Source of the DNA: CAZWRV01 sp964636325
GTDB taxonomy: Bacteria; Verrucomicrobiota; Lentisphaeria; Victivallales; GWF2-50-93
Assembly (NCBI GenBank): GCA_964636325.1
Contig: CAZWRV010000023.1
Coordinates: forward strand, 1 to 64,000
Direction of reading: 5' to 3'
DNA: 64,000 nt
Both the position numbers and the translations under genes were made by a program. The notes under the pieces are model-generated. The model worked only from the letters and a program-made list of their open reading frames with translations. It searched no databases and was not told the origin of the DNA. This document shows positions 42,962 to 51,960 of this stretch, in pieces (the stretch's first letter is position 1; each line of letters starts with the position of its first letter).

Positions 42962-44179
42962 TCACCCGCGGTATGCGGGCGGCTTCGGGCTGAGCCAGTC
43001 GACAAGTGCGTTCTTTATGGCAAAGGCGAACCTGAAGTTGCCATAGGGGTTGTAGTGTCCGAAGACCTGGGCGCCGGCGCGTTCGACGTAGAGCGTCTCG
43101 CAGAACTGCACGGGGCTGCCCTTGAAGGTCTTGTACAGGCCGCACATGAGCGGAAGAGTGTCGGTGTAAAGGTATTTCTCCCTGTCCAGGAACTGCACGA
43201 ATTCCTCGTCGAAGCGGGTGCCGTTTCTGATATAGCCGTCGACTGTCGGCACGTCGTAGCTGAGGAGGATCATAAACTTGCGCTTGTTGGCCTTGCACCA
43301 CTTGCGGAACATGTCCACAGTGAACATTGTGGAACGGAGGCCGTAGGCGATGTGCAGCTTCCTGGCGTCCTTCTGCCGTGTCTTCGGGCTGCGCAGATCG
43401 ACCTTGACTCGGAATTCCTCGGCCAGAGCCTCTAGCACATCCACCGGGGCGTCACCGCCCTCCCGCAGCGTATAGAGATGCGCCACGTGGTCGTCCTTGT
43501 AGGCGTTGTAGAAGCTGCCCGGGCCGACGAGCCTGCGCAGGTCGCCCACCTTTTTGCAGATGCCCGGCTCCTCAATCCACTTGCCCTTGCCCAGGTCGAA
43601 CCGGACATGCATCCACGGAAAACCGTGGACCGGATAGCCGTCTTCGCGGCCGCGCGGAAGGTCGCGGCACATCCAGGCCACTCGGATCCACCTGGCGGCG
43701 TCGATGTTGCGCATGTAGTCGTCGTCCCAGATGTTGAGGATGATATATTCGGCCGCGACGTCCTTGACCGCCTCCATTCGCATAGCGCGGCGGTATGCCT
43801 GGTAGACGCCGTAGCCGCCGACCCCGAAGTTGCGGATGGGTTCGCGGAAATGGGCTGCCAGCACCTCCTGCCAGGTCTCGCCGTCGCTGACCTGGGCGCA
43901 CTGGGTGTAGCTGTCGCCATAGGTGTTGATCCGGCAGGGCCGGTCGGCATAGTTGACCATGCGGCGGTGCTTGAACTTCGGATGATAGGAGCCTTCCGTC
44001 CTGGTCCTGTTCATGCCGTCGATCATGCAGTGGTTCTTGTGAAGGTAGCCGAGTTCGGAGTCGAATTCGAGGATTGCGGGATAGCGGTTCTTGGGGTCCA
44101 CGTACCGTGCGATTTCAATCGGATGGTAGTCCGCCGTTGAAAGCAGATGCCTGACGTCGCGCAATTCGGATTTTGCCAT
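42962..44179 (-). CDS. SGNH/GDSL-like hydrolase of uncertain substrate
   Basis: A 405-residue protein. An SGNH signature is visible: RINTYGDSYTQCAQVSDGET (block I Ser in GDS), NFGVGGYGVYQAYRR (block II Gly/Asn), and GHYNPYGNFRFAFAIKNAL near the end, matching the D/G-x-H-x-N-x-x-G block V of GDSL lipases/acetylesterases. SGNH enzymes often deacetylate polysaccharides. No signal peptide is seen. It lies just downstream of the broken GH31 gene on the same strand, with an R1 end between, so the deletion/insertion that truncated GH31 may have left this gene without its original promoter. Confidence 0.78.
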   Translation of the reverse strand: MAKSELRDVRHLLSTADYHPIEIARYVDPKNRYPAILEFDSELGYLHKNHCMIDGMNRTRTEGSYHPKFKHRRMVNYADRPCRINTYGDSYTQCAQVSDGETWQEVLAAHFREPIRNFGVGGYGVYQAYRRAMRMEAVKDVAAEYIILNIWDDDYMRNIDAARWIRVAWMCRDLPRGREDGYPVHGFPWMHVRFDLGKGKWIEEPGICKKVGDLRRLVGPGSFYNAYKDDHVAHLYTLREGGDAPVDVLEALAEEFRVKVDLRSPKTRQKDARKLHIAYGLRSTMFTVDMFRKWCKANKRKFMILLSYDVPTVDGYIRNGTRFDEEFVQFLDREKYLYTDTLPLMCGLYKTFKGSPVQFCETLYVERAGAQVFGHYNPYGNFRFAFAIKNALVDWLSPKPPAYRG

Positions 44180-44266
44180 GATCTATAGTCTCCTAGGTTT
44201 GTTTTGCCCAAGAAAATACTCTTGAATGCCTGGAACTTCAAGTTGAAGCCCTGCACATGCCTCGTA

Positions 44267-44323
44267 ATACTCATTTAGCGTGAAAATTGACATTTTGACG
44301 AGCGAGATTTGGGATTGGATTTT
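44267..44323 (-). mobile_element. partial R1 element end abutting the GH31 remnant
   Basis: ATACTCATTTAGCGTGAAAA, TTGACATTTTGACGAGCGAG and ATTTGGGATTGGATTTT match the first 57 bp of the full copy at 42491-42762. The match stops at about 44323, precisely where GH31-like coding sequence begins. The element supplies the last residues and stop of the remaining frame. Confidence 0.75.
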
Positions 44324-45409
44324 ATACCGAGATTCTTCATTTCCTTGAACCAGGCCGCCACATCCGGGAAGCGCTCCTTGTCGAATTCGGGGTCGCAGTA
44401 CCAGTCAGCCTTGAACCAGTGCGTCTCCAGATGGACCACGTCGCATGGGACCTTGTGCTCGCGCATTTTCTTCACGATTTCGATCGTCTCGTCCGCAGCC
44501 TTATAGCTGATCTTGCTCTGCCAGTACCCGAAGGTCCAGGCTGGCGGAACGGCGCCGCGGCCGGTCAGATCCTGATACCGCGCAAGTATTTCCCTGATGT
44601 TGCCGACGATGACGAAATAGTCTAGGAAGTCGTCCTCCATCGCGACCTGCACCTTGGCCGCGCAGCCGCTGCCGATCCAGTATGTCATGCGGCTCGAATG
44701 GTTGAAGAAGACTCCATAGCCGCGCGTGCTCAGTGTGGAAGGGGACGCACTTGTATGAACGAGGCGTGACTACAGCGAGCGCGTCGGTAAGATCATGGTC
44801 TATCGTCTGGCCGACCTTGTTCAGCTTGATGAACTTCTCGCCGAGCCCGTAGACCGCCTCGTCCGGTCTGAGATCGAAACATTCGACTGCGAGCTTCGCG
44901 TTTTCAGGAGCCGTAGTGCATATCCCGGTGTTGTATGAGTCCCATACTTTGAAGTTGTTGCTTTCAGGACCGCCTATGCCGCATGCCAGATCGCCTTTGG
45001 CGTCGCGGATCTCCATGCGCGCATCGGACAGCCGAATCTCCATTAAGAGCGACTTCGTCTTTAATTGGACTTTCTCCTTGTCACTCTTGACCTTGAACGG
45101 TACCGACCTGAATGCCCCTTCCGCAAGCATCGGAGTCCTGTTCTCGGGAACCCGTCCGCCTTCGGAGTAGCGGACACGTAAGACATGATCGCTGACCGCA
45201 TCAATGCGTAGCGTACCCTTGACAACAGTTCCCGCCGGGGCCAGCTTCGCCTGCTCTAGCATCGCGCTGTCCGCCGATGAGATTCCAGTCGGTGCGGCCA
45301 CCGCCGCCTCGGCCGCGAAGATGGCGTGCGAAGAACCTTCCAAGGAAACACTCATTTTCGATATCGACGCCCTCACAAGGCGCTTGTTCTCCAGGCTGCG
45401 TGTTATCAT
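44324..45409 (-). pseudogene. glycoside hydrolase family 31 (alpha-glucosidase/xylosidase-like), frameshifted and 3'-truncated
   Basis: The first about 225 codons (from 45409) read as GH31: DHVLRVRYSEGGRVPENRTP, VECFDLRPDEAVYGLGEKFI, VVTPRSYKCVPFH. Near 44737 the frame shifts by one base; the other frame continues with the expected GH31 text TRGYGVFFNHSS, GNIREILARYQDLTGRGAVP, PPAWTFGYWQSKISYKAADE and FPDVAAWFKEMKNLGI, then runs into an R1 repeat end. The catalytic nucleophile and acid/base lie beyond this point and are lost. With both a frameshift and a truncation it cannot be active. A sequencing error could explain the frameshift but not the truncation. Confidence 0.9.
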
Positions 45410-45565
45410 CTTCTCTCCGTGATATCATATGTAAGGAATACGTGCATAGTCTTTTCCGGCAGATGAGAAAATTACATTGCCATGGGGACGAATCAAGGCA
45501 CATGCGGAACCAATAGACCCAAATGTTGGAACATGAAAAAACTTTCATTTTTTAGCTCCGACGTC

Positions 45566-45594
45566 TTGACATTGATTCGTTATTATGTTAACAT
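45566..45594 (+). promoter_or_regulatory. promoter and palindrome for regulator paralog 2
   Basis: TTGACA (45566-45571), 17-bp spacer, TAACAT (45589-45594). The 10-bp perfect palindrome ATGTTAACAT (45585-45594) covers the -10. It lies 35 bp before the 45630 start, fitting an autorepressor operator. Confidence 0.7.
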
Positions 45595-45629
45595 TGTTAC
45601 AGTATAAGCAAACTTTACAGTGAAACAAT

Positions 45630-46751
45630 ATGAATGAGATTATGGACAAGGTTTCCCGCAGGCGTCCCGCATTAAGGCGGAACGAAATAGTCGATTCCAT
45701 CCATGGCAAGATCATCGACGGCAGGCTTCGGCCCAACGACAGGATTCCGACCAGAAGATCCCTGCAGATGAAGTTCAACGCCAGCATGGTGACCGTCCAG
45801 CAGGCGATCTCGCAGCTTCTCAGCGAAGGATTTCTCGAATCAAGAGGAGTCGAAGGGACATTCGTCTCAAGCGCTCCTCCGCATCTCAGCCATTATGCCG
45901 TCGTCGTAGATTCCAATCCGGTCAACAGCAAGTCACCTATGTTCTGGAGGGCGCTCACGGACGAATTCTCCAAGCTCAACAATGCGCCCGGCAGGACGCT
46001 TAAAATATATTACTGCCCCCTAGGAGCGGGACCGTCGGGAGATTTCATCTCGCTGTCAAAGGACGTCGAACGCCATTGCGTCGCAGGCCTCATCTTCATC
46101 GACAATCCATTCCCCTACGAAGGCACGGCGCTCATATGCAAGCCGGGAATTCCAAGAGTGGCTGTGATGGGCAGGGAGGGCCATGAAAGATTCAACACTG
46201 CGACCGTTACCCTCCGTGAATCCTTCATATCAAAGGCGCTTGATTATTTCTCCGGGGAAGGAAGAAGGAAAGTTGCATTGATAACAAACTACCGGAAGGA
46301 CGACTGGTGGCAGGAATACTACAAGGCTCTTGCGGAAAGGGGCATGGAGACAAGGCCCTACTGGATCATCTCCTCGGACATCGAGATGAAATCGGGAGTG
46401 AGAAATCTTACAAACCTTCTGCTTCACCTTCCAGAAAAGGATCTCCCCGATGCAATCCTTATCTCAGACGACAACCTCGCCGAACCCGCAATCTACGGGC
46501 TCCTGGATTCGGGCTCAAAGGCCGTCGGAAAGCTCAGGATCGTCTCGCACTGCAACTTCCCGATGCAGTTTTCAACACCAGTCCAGGTCAAGCTTCTCGG
46601 CCCCGATTCGCGGCAGATAATCGACGCTTGCATGAAGTGCCTGGAGAGGCAGAAGTCCGGCGAGAAGGCGGCCGATGTCCATGAGACTGTGGAACTTATC
46701 TTCGAGGATGAGAGGAAATCGTCGATTCCGGAAATGGAGAGGGCATCATGA
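45630..46751 (+). CDS. GntR-family winged-helix regulator with LacI/GalR-type sensor domain, paralog 2
   Basis: A 373-residue paralog of the 38206 and 62649 genes. GntR winged helix: DGRLRPNDRIPTRRSLQMKF and MVTVQQAISQLLSEGFLESR. Sensor domain: HCVAGLIFIDNPFPYEGTAL, GRRKVALITNYRKDDW, DLPDAILISDDNLAEPAIYG, LRIVSHCNFP. The stop overlaps the next ATG by four bases (ATGA), coupling it to a pseudopilin gene; a large secreted protein follows. That makes regulator-pseudopilin-secreted protein a single likely operon. Confidence 0.92.
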   Translation: MNEIMDKVSRRRPALRRNEIVDSIHGKIIDGRLRPNDRIPTRRSLQMKFNASMVTVQQAISQLLSEGFLESRGVEGTFVSSAPPHLSHYAVVVDSNPVNSKSPMFWRALTDEFSKLNNAPGRTLKIYYCPLGAGPSGDFISLSKDVERHCVAGLIFIDNPFPYEGTALICKPGIPRVAVMGREGHERFNTATVTLRESFISKALDYFSGEGRRKVALITNYRKDDWWQEYYKALAERGMETRPYWIISSDIEMKSGVRNLTNLLLHLPEKDLPDAILISDDNLAEPAIYGLLDSGSKAVGKLRIVSHCNFPMQFSTPVQVKLLGPDSRQIIDACMKCLERQKSGEKAADVHETVELIFEDERKSSIPEMERAS

Positions 46752-47614
46752 GAAAACCTCGCACTTTTACTTTTATCGAGCAGTTCTCCGCGCATAATTC
46801 CGATTCTCAATTTCCGATTTCCGATCTGCATGTGAATAGTAAAATCACAAACAGGCAATCGGCGATTGGAAATGCTTTCACCTTGATTGAACTTCTGGTG
46901 GTGATAGCGATAATATCCATACTCGCCTCATTGCTGCTTCCGGCTCTCAGGCAGGCCAGGCTGAGTTCGAAGAAGACTGTCTGTATCTCAGGAATGCGGC
47001 AGCTCGGCCTTGGCTTCCTCAATTATTCAGGGGATTTCAACATGTGGATGCCACTCTACGGCTTCCAGGGACGTCCCGCCTTTGCGGCCGCCGCCGGCGG
47101 CGGCTGCAATGAATTTCCCGGCATGTCGGTCGGCGTCGGGAACCTGCTCTACCGCAACGGATTGAACTACGTCCCCAATTATGAGCTGTTTTTCTGTCCT
47201 GACTCGCAGAATGTCATAAGGCCCAGGGACGGCGACAGGTGGTATTTCTGGGGCTGGTGGGAATGCCAGCACAACGACGGTGCCGGCTTTTCCGGCTATC
47301 TACAGTTCAACGGCACTCTTCCTGCGACACCCGGATTCAATTCCGACCTTTTCCCGATGGAGAATACGGAGTCCGGGAAAAAAGTGCTGCTGGCATGCAA
47401 CAACAAATGGTGGAACGGATACGGATGGCCCACAACTTCCGAAATGGAAGGATACCCTTTCAGCTATCCGCACAATCCCCATGTGAGAGGAACCAACTTC
47501 CTCTATCTCGACGGCCACGTGGGAAGTTTCAACTATGCAGGCAAAACGGGCGACGGCTTTGTCATGGGTTACCAGAATGACGGTTCTTACAGTGCGATCT
47601 ATCATGAACCCTGA
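46748..47614 (+). CDS. pseudopilin-type secreted protein with H-X9-DG motif
   Basis: A 288-residue protein. The leader is unusually long, about 43 residues (others in this window have about 18-28), and part of it is encoded by repeat-like DNA of the TTTCCGATTTCCGATC type. Then NAFTLIELLVVIAIISILAS and LLLPALRQARLSSKKTVCIS. Near the C-terminus HVRGTNFLYLDGHVGSFN gives an exact H-X9-DG motif, the hallmark of processing-associated pseudopilins. The ATG overlaps the regulator stop (ATGA). It probably anchors in or is exported across the inner membrane by a type II-like system not encoded here. Confidence 0.9.
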   Translation: MRKPRTFTFIEQFSAHNSDSQFPISDLHVNSKITNRQSAIGNAFTLIELLVVIAIISILASLLLPALRQARLSSKKTVCISGMRQLGLGFLNYSGDFNMWMPLYGFQGRPAFAAAAGGGCNEFPGMSVGVGNLLYRNGLNYVPNYELFFCPDSQNVIRPRDGDRWYFWGWWECQHNDGAGFSGYLQFNGTLPATPGFNSDLFPMENTESGKKVLLACNNKWWNGYGWPTTSEMEGYPFSYPHNPHVRGTNFLYLDGHVGSFNYAGKTGDGFVMGYQNDGSYSAIYHEP

Positions 47615-47668
47615 ACATCAGGCCGACAAATATTGCAAGCAAGATACTTCAATATCCAAAGGTGAAAA

Positions 47669-50600
47669 ATGAGAATGGCGATCATCACAGGCATCCTTTT
47701 TGCGTCGGCGGCGCTCTGCCGGACGGCAGTGGCCACCGAAACGGAGCACACTGATTTAAGAATCCTTCCGGCGCCGGGCAAGGTCGTAGTCGACGGCAAA
47801 TACGACGACTGGGATCTCACCGGCTCAATCTTCATATGCTCCGACGTCGAGAACTACCGCGACCAGTTCGCATCATGGCAGAGCGCCATGTATGACTCCG
47901 AAAACCTCTATCTCCTCTCCCGCTGGATCGACACGACACCGATGAACAATCCGGGAATCTGCGGCTCGGACATGGGCTTCCAGGGCGACTGCCTCCAGGT
48001 CCGCTTCATCACCGGGCCCTCAGGAAAAGTTCCCGATTCGCGCGGCGACGACGCTGCGCTCGGACAAAAAACGACCCATGTCTCCGCATGGAAAGGGAAG
48101 GACGGAAGGGACATCATCGACCTGGCCTACGGCAAGAAGTTCGACGAGGGCGGAGTCAAGGACGCCAAGAAGGAAGGTGCAAAGCAGGCCTTCCAGAAAA
48201 CTCCGGATGCCCCTTCGACAGGCTCAGGACAGGCAAAAGGCTATGTCCAGGAAATCGCCATCCCATGGAAACTCCTCACCAAGGACGGGCATGCGCCGAA
48301 GCCGGGCGACACCTTCATCATGACCTATGAACCAAATTTCGGAACGAGCTCCAAGCTGCGCATTTCGACAAAGGATCTCTTCAGGGCCGGAGTCACCCCC
48401 GACCGGGTCTTCGCATTCTGCTCGTATGACCGCTGGGGGATGGCGAAGTTCGAGGCGTCAGGAAAGGTCTCCCCTCAGCCCATGCGGCTCTCCGACGGCC
48501 GCGAATTCCCGGTCGCAATGAAGGATGGAGTGCCCGTCATAGATTTAAAAGGACTGTACAAGGAGGACAAGCTCGAAGGTTTTGCCAAGCTGGAGTTCGA
48601 AATTCCGGACGACGGATTCGTCTCCATAATCATAAAGAATACGGACGGCATGGTTGTCAGGAACCTTGCGAACGCGAAGTTCATGACCAAGGGAAAACAG
48701 GAAATTCTCTGGGACGGTCTTGCCACACCGAGCGACCGGAAGCCAGGAGATCCAGTTCCCGCCGGTGAATATAAATGGGAGGGGATCTGGCACAAAGGGA
48801 TCGGACTCTCGCTCGTAGGCTGGGCCTGCAACGCAGGCAAGGCGCCTTTCGACTCTCCCGGCGGCAACTGGGGCGGCGACCAAGGCCCTCCGGTATCTGT
48901 CGACTCGGACAATGAAAACATGTTCCTGGGATGGGCCGCTTCAGAGGCCGGACAGGCCCTGGTATGCACGGACTTCGACGGAAACGTCAAGTGGCGCCAC
49001 AAGCGCGGCGGATTCGGCGGGGCGCAGCTCGTGGCCGTCGACAACGGAATCGTCTATGTCTATGATTCAGGACAGGGTAACGTGATCTACCGTCTCGACA
49101 CGAAGAAGGGCGAATATTCCAACTGGAAGGACGCAGGCGAGGCGACGCTCGAACTCGGAAAGATCATGGCGCAGTTCAAGCCCGCAAGCGCAGACCCGAA
49201 AGAAGAACCTGCGGCAAGCGGCCTCGCCGCTACCGGCGGCAAGCTCTTCGTAAGCTACGGTTCCATTAATGCCGCATGGGGCAAGAAACAGGCTTCCGGC
49301 GACCTTCTGCTGATGATCGATGGAACCACCGGTAAACTCATCAAGAGCGTGAAGACAGAAAATCCCGGCGACATCAAGACCGGGGCCGACGGTAAGCTGT
49401 ATATGCTCGGCGCTGATTCCAAGGTCTCCATCGTCAATCCGGAGACTGGCGAATCGACACCCGTAATCGACGGACTCAAGAACGCCAGAAGCGTCGCCGC
49501 CGACAAGGACGGCAACATCTATGTCTCGATCTCCGACCCGGAAAACCAGATAAAAGTCTTCGACCCTTCGACAGGCTCAGGGCAAGCAAAACCAATCCGC
49601 GCCATCGGCAAACAGGGAGGACGCAGCCTGACGGGTCCGTGGGAGAAAAACGGCGTCCGCTTCGCCGTCGGAATCAAGGTCGATCCTAAAGGTAAACTCT
49701 GGGTGATGGAGTGCGACAACGCTCCTAAACGCATATCAAGATGGGATGCGGCCACCGGCAATTTCGAAAAGGAATTTTTCGGCTCGACGGACTACGGCGC
49801 CGGCGGCGGTGCCATATGCCCGGCGGATCCATACACGATGATCGGACAGGGATGCGAGTGGAAGCTCTCGCCTGAGACCGGCAGGGCCGAATGCGTCGCA
49901 GCCATAAGCCGCGTCCGCTGGGCCAACGCCCGTTTCGGAACCGGCAAGGACGGCCGCGTCTACGCGGCGATCGGAGGCGGCTGGCCTAAGCACCTGCCAG
50001 TTAACATCTTCGAACGCGTCTCCGCAGGAAACTGGAAGCTGAGGACTGTCGTATCCACAGACGAAGAGGAGAAGGATCCGGTCCACATCACAGTCTGGTC
50101 AGACCGGAACGACGACCAGCAGGAGCAGCCGGACGAGGTTAAGAAATACGAACTCGCCCTCGGCGGATGGATCGACGGATGGTATCTTTATTTCAACCAG
50201 GCGATGGCGTTCTCCGGAGGAACACACCGTCTTGACGTGACCGGCTGGACTCCCTGCGGTGCCCCGGAATACGACATATCAAAGGCGGTGAAAATGCCCG
50301 CACCTGAAGACGTCGGCCAGCGCGGGGGAATGGGCGCCCAGAAGGATCTCGCCTCCGAGGACGGCAACTACGTCCTATACAACGGGCATTACGGAACCGA
50401 GCACAGCGACTTCACCTGCTTCGACATCAGGTCGGGCAAGAAGGTCTTCGCATATCCCAACAACTATGTCGGCGTCCACGGTGGCCACCTGGCGCCTCCT
50501 GCAAAGACCGGCCTGATCCGCGGAGCATACGACATCGCCGGAACCGTCAAGGCCCCTCCCCCGCTCGAGAACCTCTTCTTCATCGGAACTGACAAAGGCG

Positions 50601-51619
50601 AATGGCACATCCTTTCCTCTTCGGGATACTACGTCTCGAAACTTTTCGAAGGCGATCCGATGAGAATAAAGTGGCCTGACGAAGCTGTCCCTGGCGCGAA
50701 CATGAACTGCGTCCCTCCGGGAATGGGAGCAGAGGACTTCGGCGGCTCGGTCATCAAGGCGAACGACGAAAACGTCTATGTGCAATGCGGCAAAACCGCC
50801 TTCATCGACTGCAAGCTCACCGGCATTGACACTGTAAAACCGCTCAGTGGCGGAAACATCAGGATATCCGCGGAAGACACGGAGACCGCCCTCGGCTTCA
50901 AGGAGAAATACCTGAACGTCGCGGCCGCCGTTAAAAACTTCAAAGTGGCCAAGAAGACAGTTGCATTCACAGGCAATCCGTCCGCTGACTTCGGTGCAGA
51001 AGCGACTGAATTCGGCCCGGACAACGCAAAGATAAAAGCTTGGCTTGCCCATGACGACGCAAATCTTTACGCCGCTTGGCAGGTGAACGATCAGAGCCCC
51101 TGGATAAACGGCGCCACAGGATTCGAAAATCTATATGCATGCGGCGACACTGTTGATTTCCAGATCGGAACCGACGCATCTGCGGACAAAATACGCAACG
51201 AGGCGGTCAAAGGGGATCTCCGCCTGTCAATTGGATCACTCCAAGGCAAGAACGTGGCCGTAGTCTATCGCAAGGTCTCGGACGAGAAGGCGCCGAAGAC
51301 CTTCTACTCCGGAACATGCAAGGACGGATACACCATGGAATATGCGAAGATGGCAGAAGGCGTGAAGATAGGCGTCAAGCCGGCGCAGGACGGAAAATCC
51401 TATGTTGTCGAAGCGGCAATCCCGCTAAAGGATCTTGGAATGAGCGCTGCTTCAGGAGTTAAACTCTCCGGAGACATCGGCGCCACATTCAGCGACCCCG
51501 CCGGAAAGGACACAAATCTCAGAGTCTACTGGAGCAACCAGGCCGCAGGTATCGTCGCCGACGAAGTCGAGGAACTCAGGATGCAGCCGTCCAAATGGGG
51601 AGAACTGATTTTCGAATAA
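47669..51619 (+). CDS. very large secreted protein with CBM9-like ends and a beta-propeller-like centre
   Basis: A 1316-residue protein with a signal peptide (MRMAIITGILFASAALCRTA, cleavage near VATE). Residues about 35-210 resemble a family 9 carbohydrate-binding/DOMON-like domain (VVDGKYDDWDLTGSIFICSD; VQEIAIPWKLLTKDG). An FlgD-like Ig segment follows (VRNLANAKFMTKGKQEILWD). Then come many propeller-like repeats (KWRHKRGGFGGAQLVAVDNG; GNIYVSISDPENQIKVFDP). A second CBM9-like domain ends the protein (DDANLYAAWQVNDQSPWING; VVEAAIPLKDLGMSAASG). Two in-frame PSTGSGQAK inserts come from a dispersed DNA repeat. It likely binds glycans extracellularly; no catalytic domain is recognised. Confidence 0.82.
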   Translation: MRMAIITGILFASAALCRTAVATETEHTDLRILPAPGKVVVDGKYDDWDLTGSIFICSDVENYRDQFASWQSAMYDSENLYLLSRWIDTTPMNNPGICGSDMGFQGDCLQVRFITGPSGKVPDSRGDDAALGQKTTHVSAWKGKDGRDIIDLAYGKKFDEGGVKDAKKEGAKQAFQKTPDAPSTGSGQAKGYVQEIAIPWKLLTKDGHAPKPGDTFIMTYEPNFGTSSKLRISTKDLFRAGVTPDRVFAFCSYDRWGMAKFEASGKVSPQPMRLSDGREFPVAMKDGVPVIDLKGLYKEDKLEGFAKLEFEIPDDGFVSIIIKNTDGMVVRNLANAKFMTKGKQEILWDGLATPSDRKPGDPVPAGEYKWEGIWHKGIGLSLVGWACNAGKAPFDSPGGNWGGDQGPPVSVDSDNENMFLGWAASEAGQALVCTDFDGNVKWRHKRGGFGGAQLVAVDNGIVYVYDSGQGNVIYRLDTKKGEYSNWKDAGEATLELGKIMAQFKPASADPKEEPAASGLAATGGKLFVSYGSINAAWGKKQASGDLLLMIDGTTGKLIKSVKTENPGDIKTGADGKLYMLGADSKVSIVNPETGESTPVIDGLKNARSVAADKDGNIYVSISDPENQIKVFDPSTGSGQAKPIRAIGKQGGRSLTGPWEKNGVRFAVGIKVDPKGKLWVMECDNAPKRISRWDAATGNFEKEFFGSTDYGAGGGAICPADPYTMIGQGCEWKLSPETGRAECVAAISRVRWANARFGTGKDGRVYAAIGGGWPKHLPVNIFERVSAGNWKLRTVVSTDEEEKDPVHITVWSDRNDDQQEQPDEVKKYELALGGWIDGWYLYFNQAMAFSGGTHRLDVTGWTPCGAPEYDISKAVKMPAPEDVGQRGGMGAQKDLASEDGNYVLYNGHYGTEHSDFTCFDIRSGKKVFAYPNNYVGVHGGHLAPPAKTGLIRGAYDIAGTVKAPPPLENLFFIGTDKGEWHILSSSGYYVSKLFEGDPMRIKWPDEAVPGANMNCVPPGMGAEDFGGSVIKANDENVYVQCGKTAFIDCKLTGIDTVKPLSGGNIRISAEDTETALGFKEKYLNVAAAVKNFKVAKKTVAFTGNPSADFGAEATEFGPDNAKIKAWLAHDDANLYAAWQVNDQSPWINGATGFENLYACGDTVDFQIGTDASADKIRNEAVKGDLRLSIGSLQGKNVAVVYRKVSDEKAPKTFYSGTCKDGYTMEYAKMAEGVKIGVKPAQDGKSYVVEAAIPLKDLGMSAASGVKLSGDIGATFSDPAGKDTNLRVYWSNQAAGIVADEVEELRMQPSKWGELIFE
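48211..48238 (+). repeat. in-frame CCTTCGACAGGCTCAGG repeat, copy 1
   Basis: CCCTTCGACAGGCTCAGGAC then AGGCAAAA, translated PSTGSGQAK. An almost identical string lies at 49564-49590 in the same gene and frame. It interrupts no obvious motif and preserves the frame. Confidence 0.85.
49564..49590 (+). repeat. in-frame CCTTCGACAGGCTCAGG repeat, copy 2
   Basis: CCCTTCGACAGGCTCAGGGC then AAGCAAA, translated PSTGSGQAK. Same orientation and frame as copy 1, 1353 bp downstream. Confidence 0.85.
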
Positions 51620-51960
51620 CAATCTCCCGGAAAGAATTTTGACAGGATAACAGGATTGAAAGGATTGGTAAAATATTTGTTCACCTTTTAAGTCAATACC
51701 TTCCGGTGGTAATGGACACCACATACCGTTATAAGCTCCTGAGATTTGTATTCGTATATGGTCACTCAAACTTGTTGATGAATTACGCGGATAAAGGCAG
51801 AATATCCCATATGCAATAAGTTCAGTTTTGCATCTATGGCAAAAACATTTATGCGGGCATAGCAATAAAATTGATAAGATGATAAATCCTGTGACGGTTA
51901 CAGCTGCCCTATTCCTAAATGATTTCTAATTTTATTGAAGAAGTCGGCCATACGGCAGGA
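51620..51960. other. AT-rich intergenic region, no gene seen
   Basis: The region lies between the stops of convergent genes. It is AT-richer than its surroundings, contains TGACAGGATAACAGGATTGA (the 'ACAGGATTGAAAGGAT' type common in environmental genomes), and has no strong hairpin with a T-run. Confidence 0.5.
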
